64,000 nucleotides of DNA from NCBI RefSeq assembly GCF_014748335.1, contig NZ_JAAVIY010000003.1, forward strand, positions 62,001 to 126,000, in the 5' to 3' direction. This document shows, piece after piece, positions 53,746 to 61,765 of the stretch. The notes beneath the pieces were generated by a model, which did no database searches, had not been told where the DNA came from, and saw only the letters and a list, made by a program, of their open reading frames with translations. The translations under genes were made by a program, and so were the position numbers. Positions within the stretch are counted from its first letter, which is position 1, and each line of letters starts with the position of its first letter. Source of the stretch: Flavobacterium selenitireducens (GTDB lineage Bacteria; Bacteroidota; Bacteroidia; Flavobacteriales; Flavobacteriaceae).

Positions 53746-54423
53746 TTAAGAATGGGAGAACGCCAGGCACGCGATCGAGATTTTCGCATTCGGGATTTTC
53801 AGCAACGCCCGGCTGCAAGCCTCTAGTGTCGAGCCGGTTGTAAGTACGTCATCGATCAGCAAAAAGTGCTTGCCATGGTGGACTTCGGAAAAATCGGCTT
53901 CGAAAAGCGTTTTGCTGAGCTCCGACCGTGCGAACAGATTCTTTTTCGTTTGCGTCTTCGAATAAAAATTTCGCCTGAGCAGCTTTTCGTCCATCGGAAT
54001 CCGAAGCGCATCCGAAAGCGCACTTCCGAAACTGGTGACCTGGTTGTATCCGCGTTTCTTCAATTTTTTCGGGTGTAACGGAACCGGGACGATCGCATCC
54101 GCGGAAGCGCAAACCGATTTTAGATCTTCAGCAAACCAATAGCCGAGAGCCGTTCCTATGTCTTCCTGGCCGCGGTATTTGAGTTTGTGGATCATTTCCT
54201 GGACAATGCCTTTTTTGTGATAATACGAAAATGCAGTGACCGATTCGACGGGAATGCGTCCGAAGAACTTCGTGGATGCCTCGTTTTGAGGTTGCAGATG
54301 ATGGTTCGTAAGTGGGATTTCGTGACGGCAACCGGAACAAATCACAGATTCATTTTGCAGCAAAAGGCTGTCGCAACCCGCGCAGACCGGCGGGAAAAAC
54401 AAGTTGAGCAAGGCGTGTAACAT
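53746..54423 (-). CDS. ComF-family phosphoribosyltransferase-like protein
   Basis: A 225-residue ComF-type protein. A four-cysteine zinc finger opens it (PPVCAGCDSLLL, CSGCRHEI). The C-terminal PRPP-loop is LLIDDVLTTGSTLEACSRAL with the usual NxVPVPLHPKKLKKRGYN pyrophosphate loop upstream. ComF-family proteins serve natural transformation in some bacteria, but in Bacteroidota the role is unproven. It stands on the minus strand, divergent from glyS. Confidence 0.92.
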   Translation of the reverse strand: MLHALLNLFFPPVCAGCDSLLLQNESVICSGCRHEIPLTNHHLQPQNEASTKFFGRIPVESVTAFSYYHKKGIVQEMIHKLKYRGQEDIGTALGYWFAEDLKSVCASADAIVPVPLHPKKLKKRGYNQVTSFGSALSDALRIPMDEKLLRRNFYSKTQTKKNLFARSELSKTLFEADFSEVHHGKHFLLIDDVLTTGSTLEACSRALLKIPNAKISIACLAFSHS

Positions 54424-54546
54424 ATCGAAATGGCGTTTAATGTCTGAAAGTTAGGAAATTCGGGCGAAAGAAGCGTTTTTATTTTCAGCCTCGGCCAAGA
54501 ATTTTTACTTTCGCGGTTGAATTCTCTAAAAATTACCCAACGCATC

Positions 54547-56094
54547 ATGTCAAAGCAGGAAGATATCTTCAAAAACGTGATTTCCCACGCCAAAGAGTAC
54601 GGTTTTATTTTTCCGTCGAGCGAAATTTACGACGGCCTCAGTGCGGTTTACGATTATGGTCAGAACGGGGCCGAACTCAAGAAAAACATACGCGAATATT
54701 GGTGGAAAGCCATGGTGCAGATGCACGAGAATATCGTCGGGCTTGACGCGGCGATTTTGATGCATCCGACAACCTGGAAAGCGTCGGGTCACGTCGATGC
54801 GTTCAACGATCCGCTTATCGATAATAAAGATTCCAAGAAAAGATACCGCGCCGACGTTCTCATCGAGGATTATTGCGAAAAACTCAACCAGAAAGCGCAA
54901 AAGGAAATCGATAAAGCCAAAGAGCGTTTTGGAGATGCATTCGATGAAGCTCAGTTCGTGGCGACAAATGGTCGCGTCGTTGAATATAAGGCGCGTCAGA
55001 AGGAAATTTTGCAGCGCATGGCTTCCGGTCTCGACAGCGGTAATTTGGAAGACGTGAAGGCGCTTATCGAGGAATTGGGTATTGCCGATCCTGAAACCGG
55101 TTCGAAAAACTGGACGGAAGTGCGTCAATTCAACCTTATGTTCGGTACGAAACTCGGCGCATCGGCTGAAAATGCGATGGATTTGTACCTGCGTCCCGAA
55201 ACCGCCCAGGGTATTTTCGTAAACTTTTTGAACGTCCAGAAATCGGGCAGGATGAAGGTTCCTTTTGGAATCGCGCAAACCGGGAAAGCGTTTCGCAACG
55301 AGATTGTCGCGCGGCAGTTCATCTTCAGGATGCGCGAATTCGAGCAAATGGAAATGCAATTCTTCGTCCGTCCCGGGGAAGAGATGAAATATTACGAATA
55401 CTGGAAGGAAACGCGCCTGAACTGGCATTTGTCGCTTGGTCTTGGCAAGGAAAACTATCGATTCCACGATCACGAAAAGCTGGCGCATTACGCTAATGCT
55501 GCCGCGGACATAGAGTTCAATTTTCCTTTCGGATTCAAGGAATTGGAAGGAATCCATTCGCGAACCGACTTCGATTTGAAGGCGCACGAGCAGTTTTCTG
55601 GTCGTAAACTACAGTATTTCGACCCTGAGTTGAATGAAAATTATGTGCCTTATGTCGTGGAAACTTCGGTCGGTCTTGACAGGATGTTCCTCGCGATTTT
55701 CTCCAAATCGTTGAAAGAAGAAACACTTGAAGACGGGTCGACGCGGACGGTCTTGGCTTTGCCATCTGTCCTGGCGCCTACGAAAGCAGCGGTTCTTCCG
55801 CTTGTCAAAAAAGATGGATTGCCTGATGTTGCACACAAAATCGTCGAGGAACTGAGATGGGATTTCAACGTCACATACGACGAAAAAGATGCGGTAGGAC
55901 GCCGTTACCGCAGGCAGGACGCGCTTGGGACGCCATTTTGCATAACAGTAGATCATCAGACGTTGGAAGACGACACGGTTACGATCCGCCATCGCGATTC
56001 GATGCAACAGGATAGGGTTGCGATTTCTGAACTTCGCAACATTATCAACGATGAAGTTTCGATGCGAACGTGGCTGCTGAAAACCGCCAAATAG
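54547..56094 (+). CDS. glyS: Glycyl-tRNA synthetase (alpha2 type)
   Basis: A 515-residue class II synthetase of the single-chain dimeric type. Motif 2 is RPETAQGIFVNFLNVQ followed by FGIAQTGKAFRNEI; motif 3 is VVETSVGLDRMFLAIF; the C-terminal anticodon-binding domain (APTKAAVLPLVKKDGLPD onward) is complete. ATG 54547 is chosen over an in-frame TTG 30 bases upstream, because MSKQEDIFKNVISHAKEYGF is the family N-terminus. A weak -7-like TACTTTCG lies at 54506-54513. A good terminator follows. Confidence 0.96.
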   Translation: MSKQEDIFKNVISHAKEYGFIFPSSEIYDGLSAVYDYGQNGAELKKNIREYWWKAMVQMHENIVGLDAAILMHPTTWKASGHVDAFNDPLIDNKDSKKRYRADVLIEDYCEKLNQKAQKEIDKAKERFGDAFDEAQFVATNGRVVEYKARQKEILQRMASGLDSGNLEDVKALIEELGIADPETGSKNWTEVRQFNLMFGTKLGASAENAMDLYLRPETAQGIFVNFLNVQKSGRMKVPFGIAQTGKAFRNEIVARQFIFRMREFEQMEMQFFVRPGEEMKYYEYWKETRLNWHLSLGLGKENYRFHDHEKLAHYANAAADIEFNFPFGFKELEGIHSRTDFDLKAHEQFSGRKLQYFDPELNENYVPYVVETSVGLDRMFLAIFSKSLKEETLEDGSTRTVLALPSVLAPTKAAVLPLVKKDGLPDVAHKIVEELRWDFNVTYDEKDAVGRRYRRQDALGTPFCITVDHQTLEDDTVTIRHRDSMQQDRVAISELRNIINDEVSMRTWLLKTAK

Positions 56095-56097
56095 TAC

Positions 56098-56126
56098 AAA
56101 GCCTCCAAATCGCGGAGGCTTTTTTA
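56098..56126. terminator. Terminator after glyS, shared with the P63C gene
   Basis: AAAGCCTCC (56098-56106) and GGAGGCTTT (56114-56122), loop of 7, T-run continuing to the stop codon of the convergent gene. Confidence 0.85.
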
Positions 56127-57044
56127 TTTTACTGCCGCCAGAAGATTTTTGACCTGGCGCGAAAAAGCAGTTAATTCCAGTTCAGGCTCCGCTGTCGTTA
56201 TCGTGATGTTTCGTACGACAGGGTAAGATTTGCTCAACAATTGGTCGAGAATGCCGAGGTTGCCTTCGGAAACCGTGTAAAGTGCGATCAAACCGTGCAA
56301 ATAGCTGGAAATTTGAGGATGTTGATTTTGTTGAGGGCCTCGTTTTAACCGATAGCTTCGCTTTGGAGCCTTAGATCGCATTTCATCGAAAAGACTTGAA
56401 GGGAGGCGCGAGAAAACCCAATCCCGTACAAAGTGTGCCGCTGGTAACGGATCCTCACGCATCGATTTCCAATCGGTTTGCAAATGGGACATTACAAGGT
56501 TCCAGAAGTCGTCGGGAAACGCTGCGATCCATTTATAGGCCTTCTCCCTATTGTGATCTGCGAAAGAAAGGACAATTCGTTGTTGTGCTTTATCCTTAGT
56601 GAAGGTTAGCCCTGTCGTTTCGGCAATCCTTAAAAACAGACTGTTGTTTTTATCTTCCTGGATAAGAATTTGGGCTGCTTTGGCGAATTTTAGTTCTATG
56701 ACGCTCAGGAAACCTTCATTTTTTGCAAAAATCAGAAATTCACAGGCCTCGAGAACAGTGTTCACGTCGTAGGCCTCGATTATAGAAGGTACAGCTTCGT
56801 GATCGGCTGATTCAAAATGTATCGGGCGCGAAAGTTTTTCCAGCAGACCGGTCGCTCCGATTCCGTATCGGCTAAAGCTTTGCATGAATTCGTTTAGCCA
56901 ATTCGCTTTGGAAACTTGCCCAAAATAACGGTTGATACTTTTTTTGGTCAGTACAAACCTGCCATCCGAAAGTATATAGGGTTGGAGAGCGGCGTCCGCA
57001 ATTAAGATTTTGTGTTGAGGTGAACCGTAGCGTGCGTAAATCAT
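56124..57044 (-). CDS. P63C-domain protein
   Basis: A 306-residue protein whose C-terminal part resembles the P63C domain, known mainly from phage- and mobile-element-related proteins of unknown function: FPDDFWNLVMSHLQ, HFVRDWVFSRLPSSLFDEM, KRGPQQNQHPQISSYLHGLIAL and the closing LSKSYP. The N-terminal ~180 residues are helical with a FLIFAKNEGFLSVIELKFAK stretch. No catalytic motif is visible. I take ATG 57044, which overlaps the stop of the upstream transposase-like gene by one base. The longer frame would run through that gene and is not credible. The two genes are one operon. Confidence 0.65.
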   Translation of the reverse strand: MIYARYGSPQHKILIADAALQPYILSDGRFVLTKKSINRYFGQVSKANWLNEFMQSFSRYGIGATGLLEKLSRPIHFESADHEAVPSIIEAYDVNTVLEACEFLIFAKNEGFLSVIELKFAKAAQILIQEDKNNSLFLRIAETTGLTFTKDKAQQRIVLSFADHNREKAYKWIAAFPDDFWNLVMSHLQTDWKSMREDPLPAAHFVRDWVFSRLPSSLFDEMRSKAPKRSYRLKRGPQQNQHPQISSYLHGLIALYTVSEGNLGILDQLLSKSYPVVRNITITTAEPELELTAFSRQVKNLLAAVK

Positions 57045-57478
57045 TATTGTAGACGATTTAGCCAATCGGTAAGCGCCATGCCAACGGTTGGCTCTGCCGG
57101 CTTTTTCTCGACAAGCCGCGCTATTCTTTTTTGCATCAGCCATGCAGTCTTGGGCGAGACGTCAAGTTTTCTTGACAACTCCATGATGTTCGTATTCGGA
57201 TAGTTCCATACCAGCCAGATTGCCTCAAACCACTTTGACAGCGTCACTTTTGAACCATGGAAAATGGTATTGGTGCGAACATTGAAATATTTACCGCTAT
57301 TCCGGCAGCGGTAACGCATTTTACTGCATTCATAAACTCTTGAATTCTCGTCAAACGGGCTAACAACGTCGCCTTTCCATCGGAGGGCTTCGAGAAAGTT
57401 GATACATGTTGCCTCTTGTGAAAACAAATTTTTAATTTCTTGTTGAGACTCAATATTCTGCAAGACAGATAGTTCCAT
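57044..57478 (-). CDS. Stand-alone N-terminal domain of an IS1595-type transposase
   Basis: A 144-residue protein that matches the first domain of IS1595-family transposases (IS1016/ISXO2-like): EALRWKGDVV, YRCRNSGKYFNVRTNTIFHG, KVTLSKWFEAIWLVWN, then a helix-turn-helix LSRKLDVSPKTAWLMQKRIARLVE. The normal zinc-ribbon cysteine pairs are altered: CPxC is SPFD and CxxC is CRNS, so most zinc ligands are lost. The DDE catalytic domain is absent, and the frame stops with TAATG overlap into the P63C gene. No terminal inverted repeats are seen. This looks like a domesticated DNA-binding protein rather than an active element. Confidence 0.7.
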   Translation of the reverse strand: MELSVLQNIESQQEIKNLFSQEATCINFLEALRWKGDVVSPFDENSRVYECSKMRYRCRNSGKYFNVRTNTIFHGSKVTLSKWFEAIWLVWNYPNTNIMELSRKLDVSPKTAWLMQKRIARLVEKKPAEPTVGMALTDWLNRLQ

Positions 57479-57715
57479 ATAGTATTATGATTTTTACAAC
57501 ATTACACAAATTTAGAAAATTAATGTAAAATAGTAAAATTAGCTCGCAATATCTTTTACTGCAATGTAATTGGCCGAATAAATTTGCAGTTCGTTGATTC
57601 ACGTCTGAAATGACATGCTCAAGTTGTCCAAAGCAAAAAAGCGGTAAATTTTATAAATAAATTAGCTTCCGATAAGTCCCAAACTTACCTCCCTACGCAG
57701 CGTTGGCCCTAACCA
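57479..57715. promoter_or_regulatory. AT-rich divergent promoter region
   Basis: A 237-base gap. On the minus strand TAAATTTG (57507-57514) lies about 30 bases before the 57478 start codon and is a plausible -7 box. On the plus strand TAAATTTG (57579-57586) is a plausible -7 box for the LytTR gene, leaving a leader of about 120 bases. Neither has a well-placed -33 TTG. Confidence 0.45.
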
Positions 57716-58603
57716 ATGAAGCACACTTACGTAATTGTTAGCGACAATCGCGACGAAATAGCGGAAACGAAAGCTGTGGCAGCCGTTTTTCCGCAATTGT
57801 CGTTTGTCGGAAGTGCTTTAAATTTCGACGAAGGCTTGGATTTGATTCTCGAAAAAAATCCAGATATTATTTTCCTTGAAATTCAACCTGAAAATCCTCT
57901 TTCAAAGTTAGGCTTAGGTCTGATCAGCGAATTCTATCGCTACCTCACAAACGTTCCAAAGGTTATCGTTACCGCAAAAACTGCGGATTTAGCCTACGAA
58001 GCGCTTCGATACGATGTGCTCGACTACCTTCTTACGCCATTTCGCTCGCTTGAATTGCGCAAGGCGATGTTGCGATATGAGCGCTCTCTGACTTCGATCG
58101 TTGAAGAAAAGGACCTGATTTCGGCGGTACCTGATTCCAGAGTAGCGGAACTGCCAATAGCGGAGTCACTAGTTACGGATAACAATGACGAAGCGGTCAC
58201 TATTCTTGAAGCGCCTCAGCCCCAGGTTATGTCTGAGTTGCCTATTGAAGAAAAACCACTTGTGATTTGCGTAAAATCTTACGGCGACTACCGTTTTATA
58301 GACGCAAAGAATATTTTGTACTTGCAGGCTGACAACAACTCCACCGACATTCATTTAAATAGTGGGGAGATGATTACGGCATTCAAGACATTGAAACAGT
58401 TTGAGAGCTCGCTCCCGTTTCCGTTTGTGCGGATACATAACAGCTACATCGTCAACATAGATTACGTTTCGAGAATCCATACGGGTAACGCGGTTTGCTA
58501 CTTAAAAGACTCTTCGGTAAAACTTCCGTTTTCAAAATCCTACAAAGAAAACGTCGATTCGATCATCAGCAGCATCACAAACGGCAATTATTTGGAATTT
58601 TAG
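57716..58603 (+). CDS. LytTR regulator with degenerate receiver domain
   Basis: A 295-residue DNA-binding protein of the LytR/AlgR type. Residues 1-125 have the receiver fold, but the phosphoacceptor Asp is replaced by Glu55 (DIIFLEIQPENP) and the conserved Lys by Thr107 (YLLTPF). The acidic pocket near residue 10 is reduced to SDNRDE. A variable linker (about 126-175) is followed by the LytTR domain (ICVKSYGDYRFIDAKNILYLQADNN, FKTLKQFESSLPFPFVRIHNSYIVN, LPFSKSYKENVDSII). It can scarcely be phosphorylated in the normal way. Glu may mimic the active state. It lies upstream of the repeat-peptide gene and two kinase/regulator pairs. Confidence 0.85.
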   Translation: MKHTYVIVSDNRDEIAETKAVAAVFPQLSFVGSALNFDEGLDLILEKNPDIIFLEIQPENPLSKLGLGLISEFYRYLTNVPKVIVTAKTADLAYEALRYDVLDYLLTPFRSLELRKAMLRYERSLTSIVEEKDLISAVPDSRVAELPIAESLVTDNNDEAVTILEAPQPQVMSELPIEEKPLVICVKSYGDYRFIDAKNILYLQADNNSTDIHLNSGEMITAFKTLKQFESSLPFPFVRIHNSYIVNIDYVSRIHTGNAVCYLKDSSVKLPFSKSYKENVDSIISSITNGNYLEF

Positions 58604-58766
58604 AATTTCCAATCACACTCCAAAGTGATATCATTCACTAACAAAATCGGGTCATCTACCAAAGACCACAATAAACATAGGGCTTGAGCGAGGCATCGTA
58701 TTTAGTTTTGCTCCGTGGAATCATTATGTCCACGCGACAAACAAAAACAAAATACCACGAACATAA
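58604..58766 (+). promoter_or_regulatory. Leader region of the repeat-peptide gene
   Basis: TTG (58684-58686), 16-base spacer and TAGTTTTG (58703-58710) form a plausible promoter with a short spacer. CGTGGA (58714-58719) and TCCACG (58729-58734) make a small hairpin at or just after the expected start site. Confidence 0.4.
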
Positions 58767-59045
58767 ATGTCTCAAATTATGAAAAAAGCTATTTTAACTT
58801 TCGGATTGTTTTCTTTAGTATTGGTTTTGACTTCGTTTACTACGCATGAAATAGGTGACCCATCAAAACAAAATACCTCAACTACCGCAAAAGGCGACAC
58901 TTCTGGTGGCGGAACTCTCCCAGGTGGTGGTGGCAAAAAAGTTGATTTTGAAACTGGTGGAACTCTACCTGCAGGTGGTGGAAAGAAATTTGACTTTGAA
59001 ACGGGAGGTACGTTACCGGCCGGAGGAGGAAAAAAACTGGATTAA
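58767..59045 (+). CDS. Small exported glycine-rich triple-repeat protein, possible peptide precursor
   Basis: A 92-residue protein of unknown function. Residues 1-27 are a signal peptide (MKKAILTFGLFSLVLVLTSF, start at residue 1 or at the Met at 58779). A short linker leads into three tandem repeats of 16 residues: GGTLPGGGGKKVDFET, GGTLPAGGGKKFDFET and GGTLPAGGGKKLD (ending at the stop). Coding units begin at 58908, 58956 and 59004. Between units 2 and 3, 9 of 11 shared codons differ only synonymously, so the peptide sequence is conserved while the DNA has drifted. A strong terminator follows directly. It neighbours a TPR kinase, so a signal-peptide precursor is possible, but this is inference. 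Confidence 0.8.
   Translation: MSQIMKKAILTFGLFSLVLVLTSFTTHEIGDPSKQNTSTTAKGDTSGGGTLPGGGGKKVDFETGGTLPAGGGKKFDFETGGTLPAGGGKKLD
58908..59042 (+). repeat. Three in-frame 48-bp repeats coding the 16-residue unit
   Basis: Units at 58908-58955, 58956-59003 and 59004-59042 (the last is 13 codons). Amino-acid identity is high and nucleotide identity is low at third positions, which argues against recent slippage. Confidence 0.9.
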
Positions 59046-59086
59046 CATATCGTACATCATCGACTAAATAAGTACGAAATAATTTG

Positions 59087-59117
59087 AAAGGGCTATCACT
59101 ATGATAGCCCTTTTTTA
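59087..59117 (+). terminator. Strong terminator between the repeat-peptide gene and kinase 1
   Basis: Perfect 12-bp stem AAAGGGCTATCA (59087-59098) and TGATAGCCCTTT (59102-59113) with CTA loop and a T-run. Kinase 1 begins only 14 bases after it, so the kinase must rely on read-through or on a promoter overlapping the hairpin. Confidence 0.9.
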
Positions 59118-59130
59118 GTTTGCAAAAATT

Positions 59131-61110
59131 ATGAAAAAGGCGATCATCATTTTCTTAGTGTCCGTACTATTTACAGCATCTGAACTTCGTGTCAAGACTT
59201 CGAAACTATTTAATTTTAATAAAATGGAAAATCTCCCAATTCAACAGCAACTGGATTTGTTAGAAAGGCTTGAGGAGATGAATAAATGGACGCTTCTAAA
59301 AGAAGTTAAATATTCGAATGACATTAAGATAGCAAATAGATATTGGAATTTAGGTTACAAAGCGAAATTCAAAGACATAAATGACAAAATTCTTAAGGCT
59401 TGCGACTTAGAGTCGTTCATCGCACGGGCACATCTAAATTTGGCGGAATTTTTTTATGTAGAACAACGAATGGAGTTGTCATATAGGCACATTTTAACCG
59501 CGGAGAGTATTCTTCTTAAATCAACCAATATAAGAGATTTGTCTGACGCTCTAATTCTTAAAGGCCAGTTACAATATCATTATGGAGAATACTTTCTTGC
59601 AGAAAATTCTGCTACGCGGGCTCTAATTGCCTGTAAAAAAAGGAATGGACTTGACGGCCAAAAATACAAGTCACTGAACCTGCTTGGTATCGTAAATATG
59701 GAACTGGATCACTATGAGAAGTCTTTGGAATTTCACTTGAAAGCATTAAATTTCTTGGAACATCGAAAATTGGATAGTACTGCGTTTTTTAGAGAAACAA
59801 CTTTATTTAATATTGGATTGGTATATCATTTAAAAAGAAATAATGTTGAAGCTACTAATTACTTTAGTAAGGTGTTGACTACATACGATTTAAAAAATAA
59901 AAATCCCTCACTTTATGCAAATGTGCTTGATGCCATGGGCATGTGCAAGCTTGAGTCAGAAAATATTGACCAAGCCCTTCCATTTTTTATTAAATCCCAA
60001 AATATAAACGATAATTGGCGACTAGTATATAGAAGTATCATTAACGACATTCATTTGAGCAACTTCTACTTAAGAAAGCGAGACAGCGCCTCGGCAGAAC
60101 AATACTTAAGAAGAGGGCTATACAAATGCCAATCAAATAATTTTCCAGTTGTATCTACCGAAGTAATTACGGAATTATTGAAACTTGCACCGACGCGACA
60201 TCCATTAGATGTACTTGGAGAGCGTCTTCGTGACAGTATCGCTAACCGAGATCAAATGGCCAAGCGAAAATTCGCACGTCTTAATTATGAGACGATTGAG
60301 GCGCTCGAAGATAGAAACAGCGCTATCAAATCAAAATGGATATTTATAACAATCTGCGGATTCTTGCTGATTATATTAGGCCTTACTTTCGTAATTGTCT
60401 GGCAGCGGACAAAGCAAATTAATATGAGGCTAGCTCAAGAGAGATATAATTCTAGAGAAAAACTTTACCAATTTTTGCTAAAGCAAGCATCTGCCGTTGA
60501 AAACGCGCGTCTAGTCGAGCAGAATAGGATCGCAAAAGAATTACATGACGGTGTGATGAATAAACTTTTGAGTGTTAGATTAAGCTTGTATGTATTCTGT
60601 AGAGACAATAACGTCAGGTATAACTCCCTGTGCTTTAAGCAAATCGATTTAATACAGTCAATTGAACTTGAGTTGAGGAGTTTGGCCCATAATTTAAATA
60701 ACAATGAGCTTGGACAGAAGGGCAAATTTAAGGAGTTGGTTCAGGAACTAGTCGAGCGATATCAGTTATCAACCGAAATCAAGTTTATTTTGGACTTAGA
60801 TGAGAAAAAACTTTACTGGGATGGAATAGATAAACGAGTTAAACTAAACATTTACAGGATTCTCGAGGAGACTTTAAGCAATGCAATTAAACACTCAAAT
60901 TGCACTTTCGTTCAAATACAATTTAACTGTATAGCCGATGTTATCAAACTTGAGATTGCCGATAATGGTCAGGGGTTTGCGAAGGGCCAGAGTCACCGTG
61001 GCATGGGACTTAAAAATATAAATGACAGGCTAGATCAAATTAATGGCAAATTCTTTATCCAGTCGTCGCCGTCCAATGGAACTAAACTTTTTATTGAAAT
61101 ACCAATATAA
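59131..61110 (+). CDS. TPR-containing sensor histidine kinase 1 (HisKA_3/NarX type)
   Basis: A 659-residue membrane kinase. A signal peptide or first helix covers residues 1-18. The sensor part to about residue 390 is a string of tetratricopeptide-type helix pairs (for example SLNLLGIVNMELDHYEKSLEFHLKAL, LFNIGLVYHLKRNNVEATNYFSKVL), expected in the periplasm. A membrane helix follows (WIFITICGFLLIILGLTFVIVW, about 406-427). His472 in RIAKELHDGVMNKLLSVRL is the phospho-acceptor. The HATPase domain has LNIYRILEETLSNAIKHS and ADNGQGFAKGQSHRGMGLKNI. It is AT-rich except for 60181-60360. Regulator 1 follows after one base. Confidence 0.88.
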   Translation: MKKAIIIFLVSVLFTASELRVKTSKLFNFNKMENLPIQQQLDLLERLEEMNKWTLLKEVKYSNDIKIANRYWNLGYKAKFKDINDKILKACDLESFIARAHLNLAEFFYVEQRMELSYRHILTAESILLKSTNIRDLSDALILKGQLQYHYGEYFLAENSATRALIACKKRNGLDGQKYKSLNLLGIVNMELDHYEKSLEFHLKALNFLEHRKLDSTAFFRETTLFNIGLVYHLKRNNVEATNYFSKVLTTYDLKNKNPSLYANVLDAMGMCKLESENIDQALPFFIKSQNINDNWRLVYRSIINDIHLSNFYLRKRDSASAEQYLRRGLYKCQSNNFPVVSTEVITELLKLAPTRHPLDVLGERLRDSIANRDQMAKRKFARLNYETIEALEDRNSAIKSKWIFITICGFLLIILGLTFVIVWQRTKQINMRLAQERYNSREKLYQFLLKQASAVENARLVEQNRIAKELHDGVMNKLLSVRLSLYVFCRDNNVRYNSLCFKQIDLIQSIELELRSLAHNLNNNELGQKGKFKELVQELVERYQLSTEIKFILDLDEKKLYWDGIDKRVKLNIYRILEETLSNAIKHSNCTFVQIQFNCIADVIKLEIADNGQGFAKGQSHRGMGLKNINDRLDQINGKFFIQSSPSNGTKLFIEIPI

Positions 61111-61111
61111 T

Positions 61112-61765
61112 ATGAGAACTTTAATAATTGAAGACCATCTAGCAATGATTGAGGGCTACAAAAGCATCCTAGAACTTGCTGAAGCAAGTTTTAAATTTGA
61201 CTTCCATATTGCTAAAAATTGTGATGAAGCCGTTGCAATAATCAACAATCCCGTTCAATATTTTGAATTAGTTCTACTTGACATAAATCTTCCACCCTCA
61301 GGTAATAATCGTGTGACGAATGGAAAAGATTTAGCATTGCTCATTCAACAAAGATGGAAGGATGCGAAAATTGTTATTTTAACTTCGCATATTGAAAAAT
61401 TAGTACTTTATTCCCTTGTAAAAGACATTGAGCCAAGAGCTCTACTTGTCAAAAGCGACTTTACACCTGACGAACTAATTAATTCAATTCGGTCTGTGCT
61501 GAGGGGTGAAACAAAAATATATAGTTCGACAGTTACCGAAAGCATACATGAGGTATCGAAGGAAAAAGTATATTTGGATGCTATAAATAGAGAAATTTTG
61601 CAATTACTTGCGAAAGGGGTAAAAACAAAAAATTTGCCGAATCATTTACTGCTATCACAAAGCGCAATTGATAAAAGAAAAGCACATCTTAAAGAAGTGC
61701 TTGGAGTTCCTAAAAGCACAGAGGAAGATTTAATATGTCAAGCGAAAAAAGTGGGATTAATTTAA
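61112..61765 (+). CDS. NarL/FixJ-type response regulator 1
   Basis: A 217-residue regulator. The receiver carries the acidic pair (IIEDHLAMIEGY) and phosphoacceptor Asp57 (LVLLDINLPPSGNN), with the Thr/Ser (ILTSHIE) and Lys (LLVKSDFTPDEL) switch residues present. An insertion after Asp57 (SGNNRVTNG) is unusual. The C-terminal LuxR-type helix-turn-helix is REILQLLAKGVKTKNLPNHLLLSQSAIDKRKAHLKEVLG. ATG 61112 is one base after kinase 1, so the pair is co-translated. The end overlaps the start of kinase 2 by 31 bases. Confidence 0.88.
   Translation: MRTLIIEDHLAMIEGYKSILELAEASFKFDFHIAKNCDEAVAIINNPVQYFELVLLDINLPPSGNNRVTNGKDLALLIQQRWKDAKIVILTSHIEKLVLYSLVKDIEPRALLVKSDFTPDELINSIRSVLRGETKIYSSTVTESIHEVSKEKVYLDAINREILQLLAKGVKTKNLPNHLLLSQSAIDKRKAHLKEVLGVPKSTEEDLICQAKKVGLI

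Noticed and set aside
54550-55587. Long minus-strand open frame opposite glyS
   Set aside because: Shadow of the real gene; no family motif and no room for its own regulation.
57044-57478. Active IS1595-family insertion sequence
   Set aside because: The DDE catalytic domain is missing, zinc ligands are lost and no terminal inverted repeats or target duplications are visible.
58908-59042. CRISPR array or LPxTG sorting signal
   Set aside because: The repeats are in frame, coding and only 48 bases with synonymous changes and no spacers; LPxGGG is not followed by a sortase-type hydrophobic tail, and sortase signals are not expected here.
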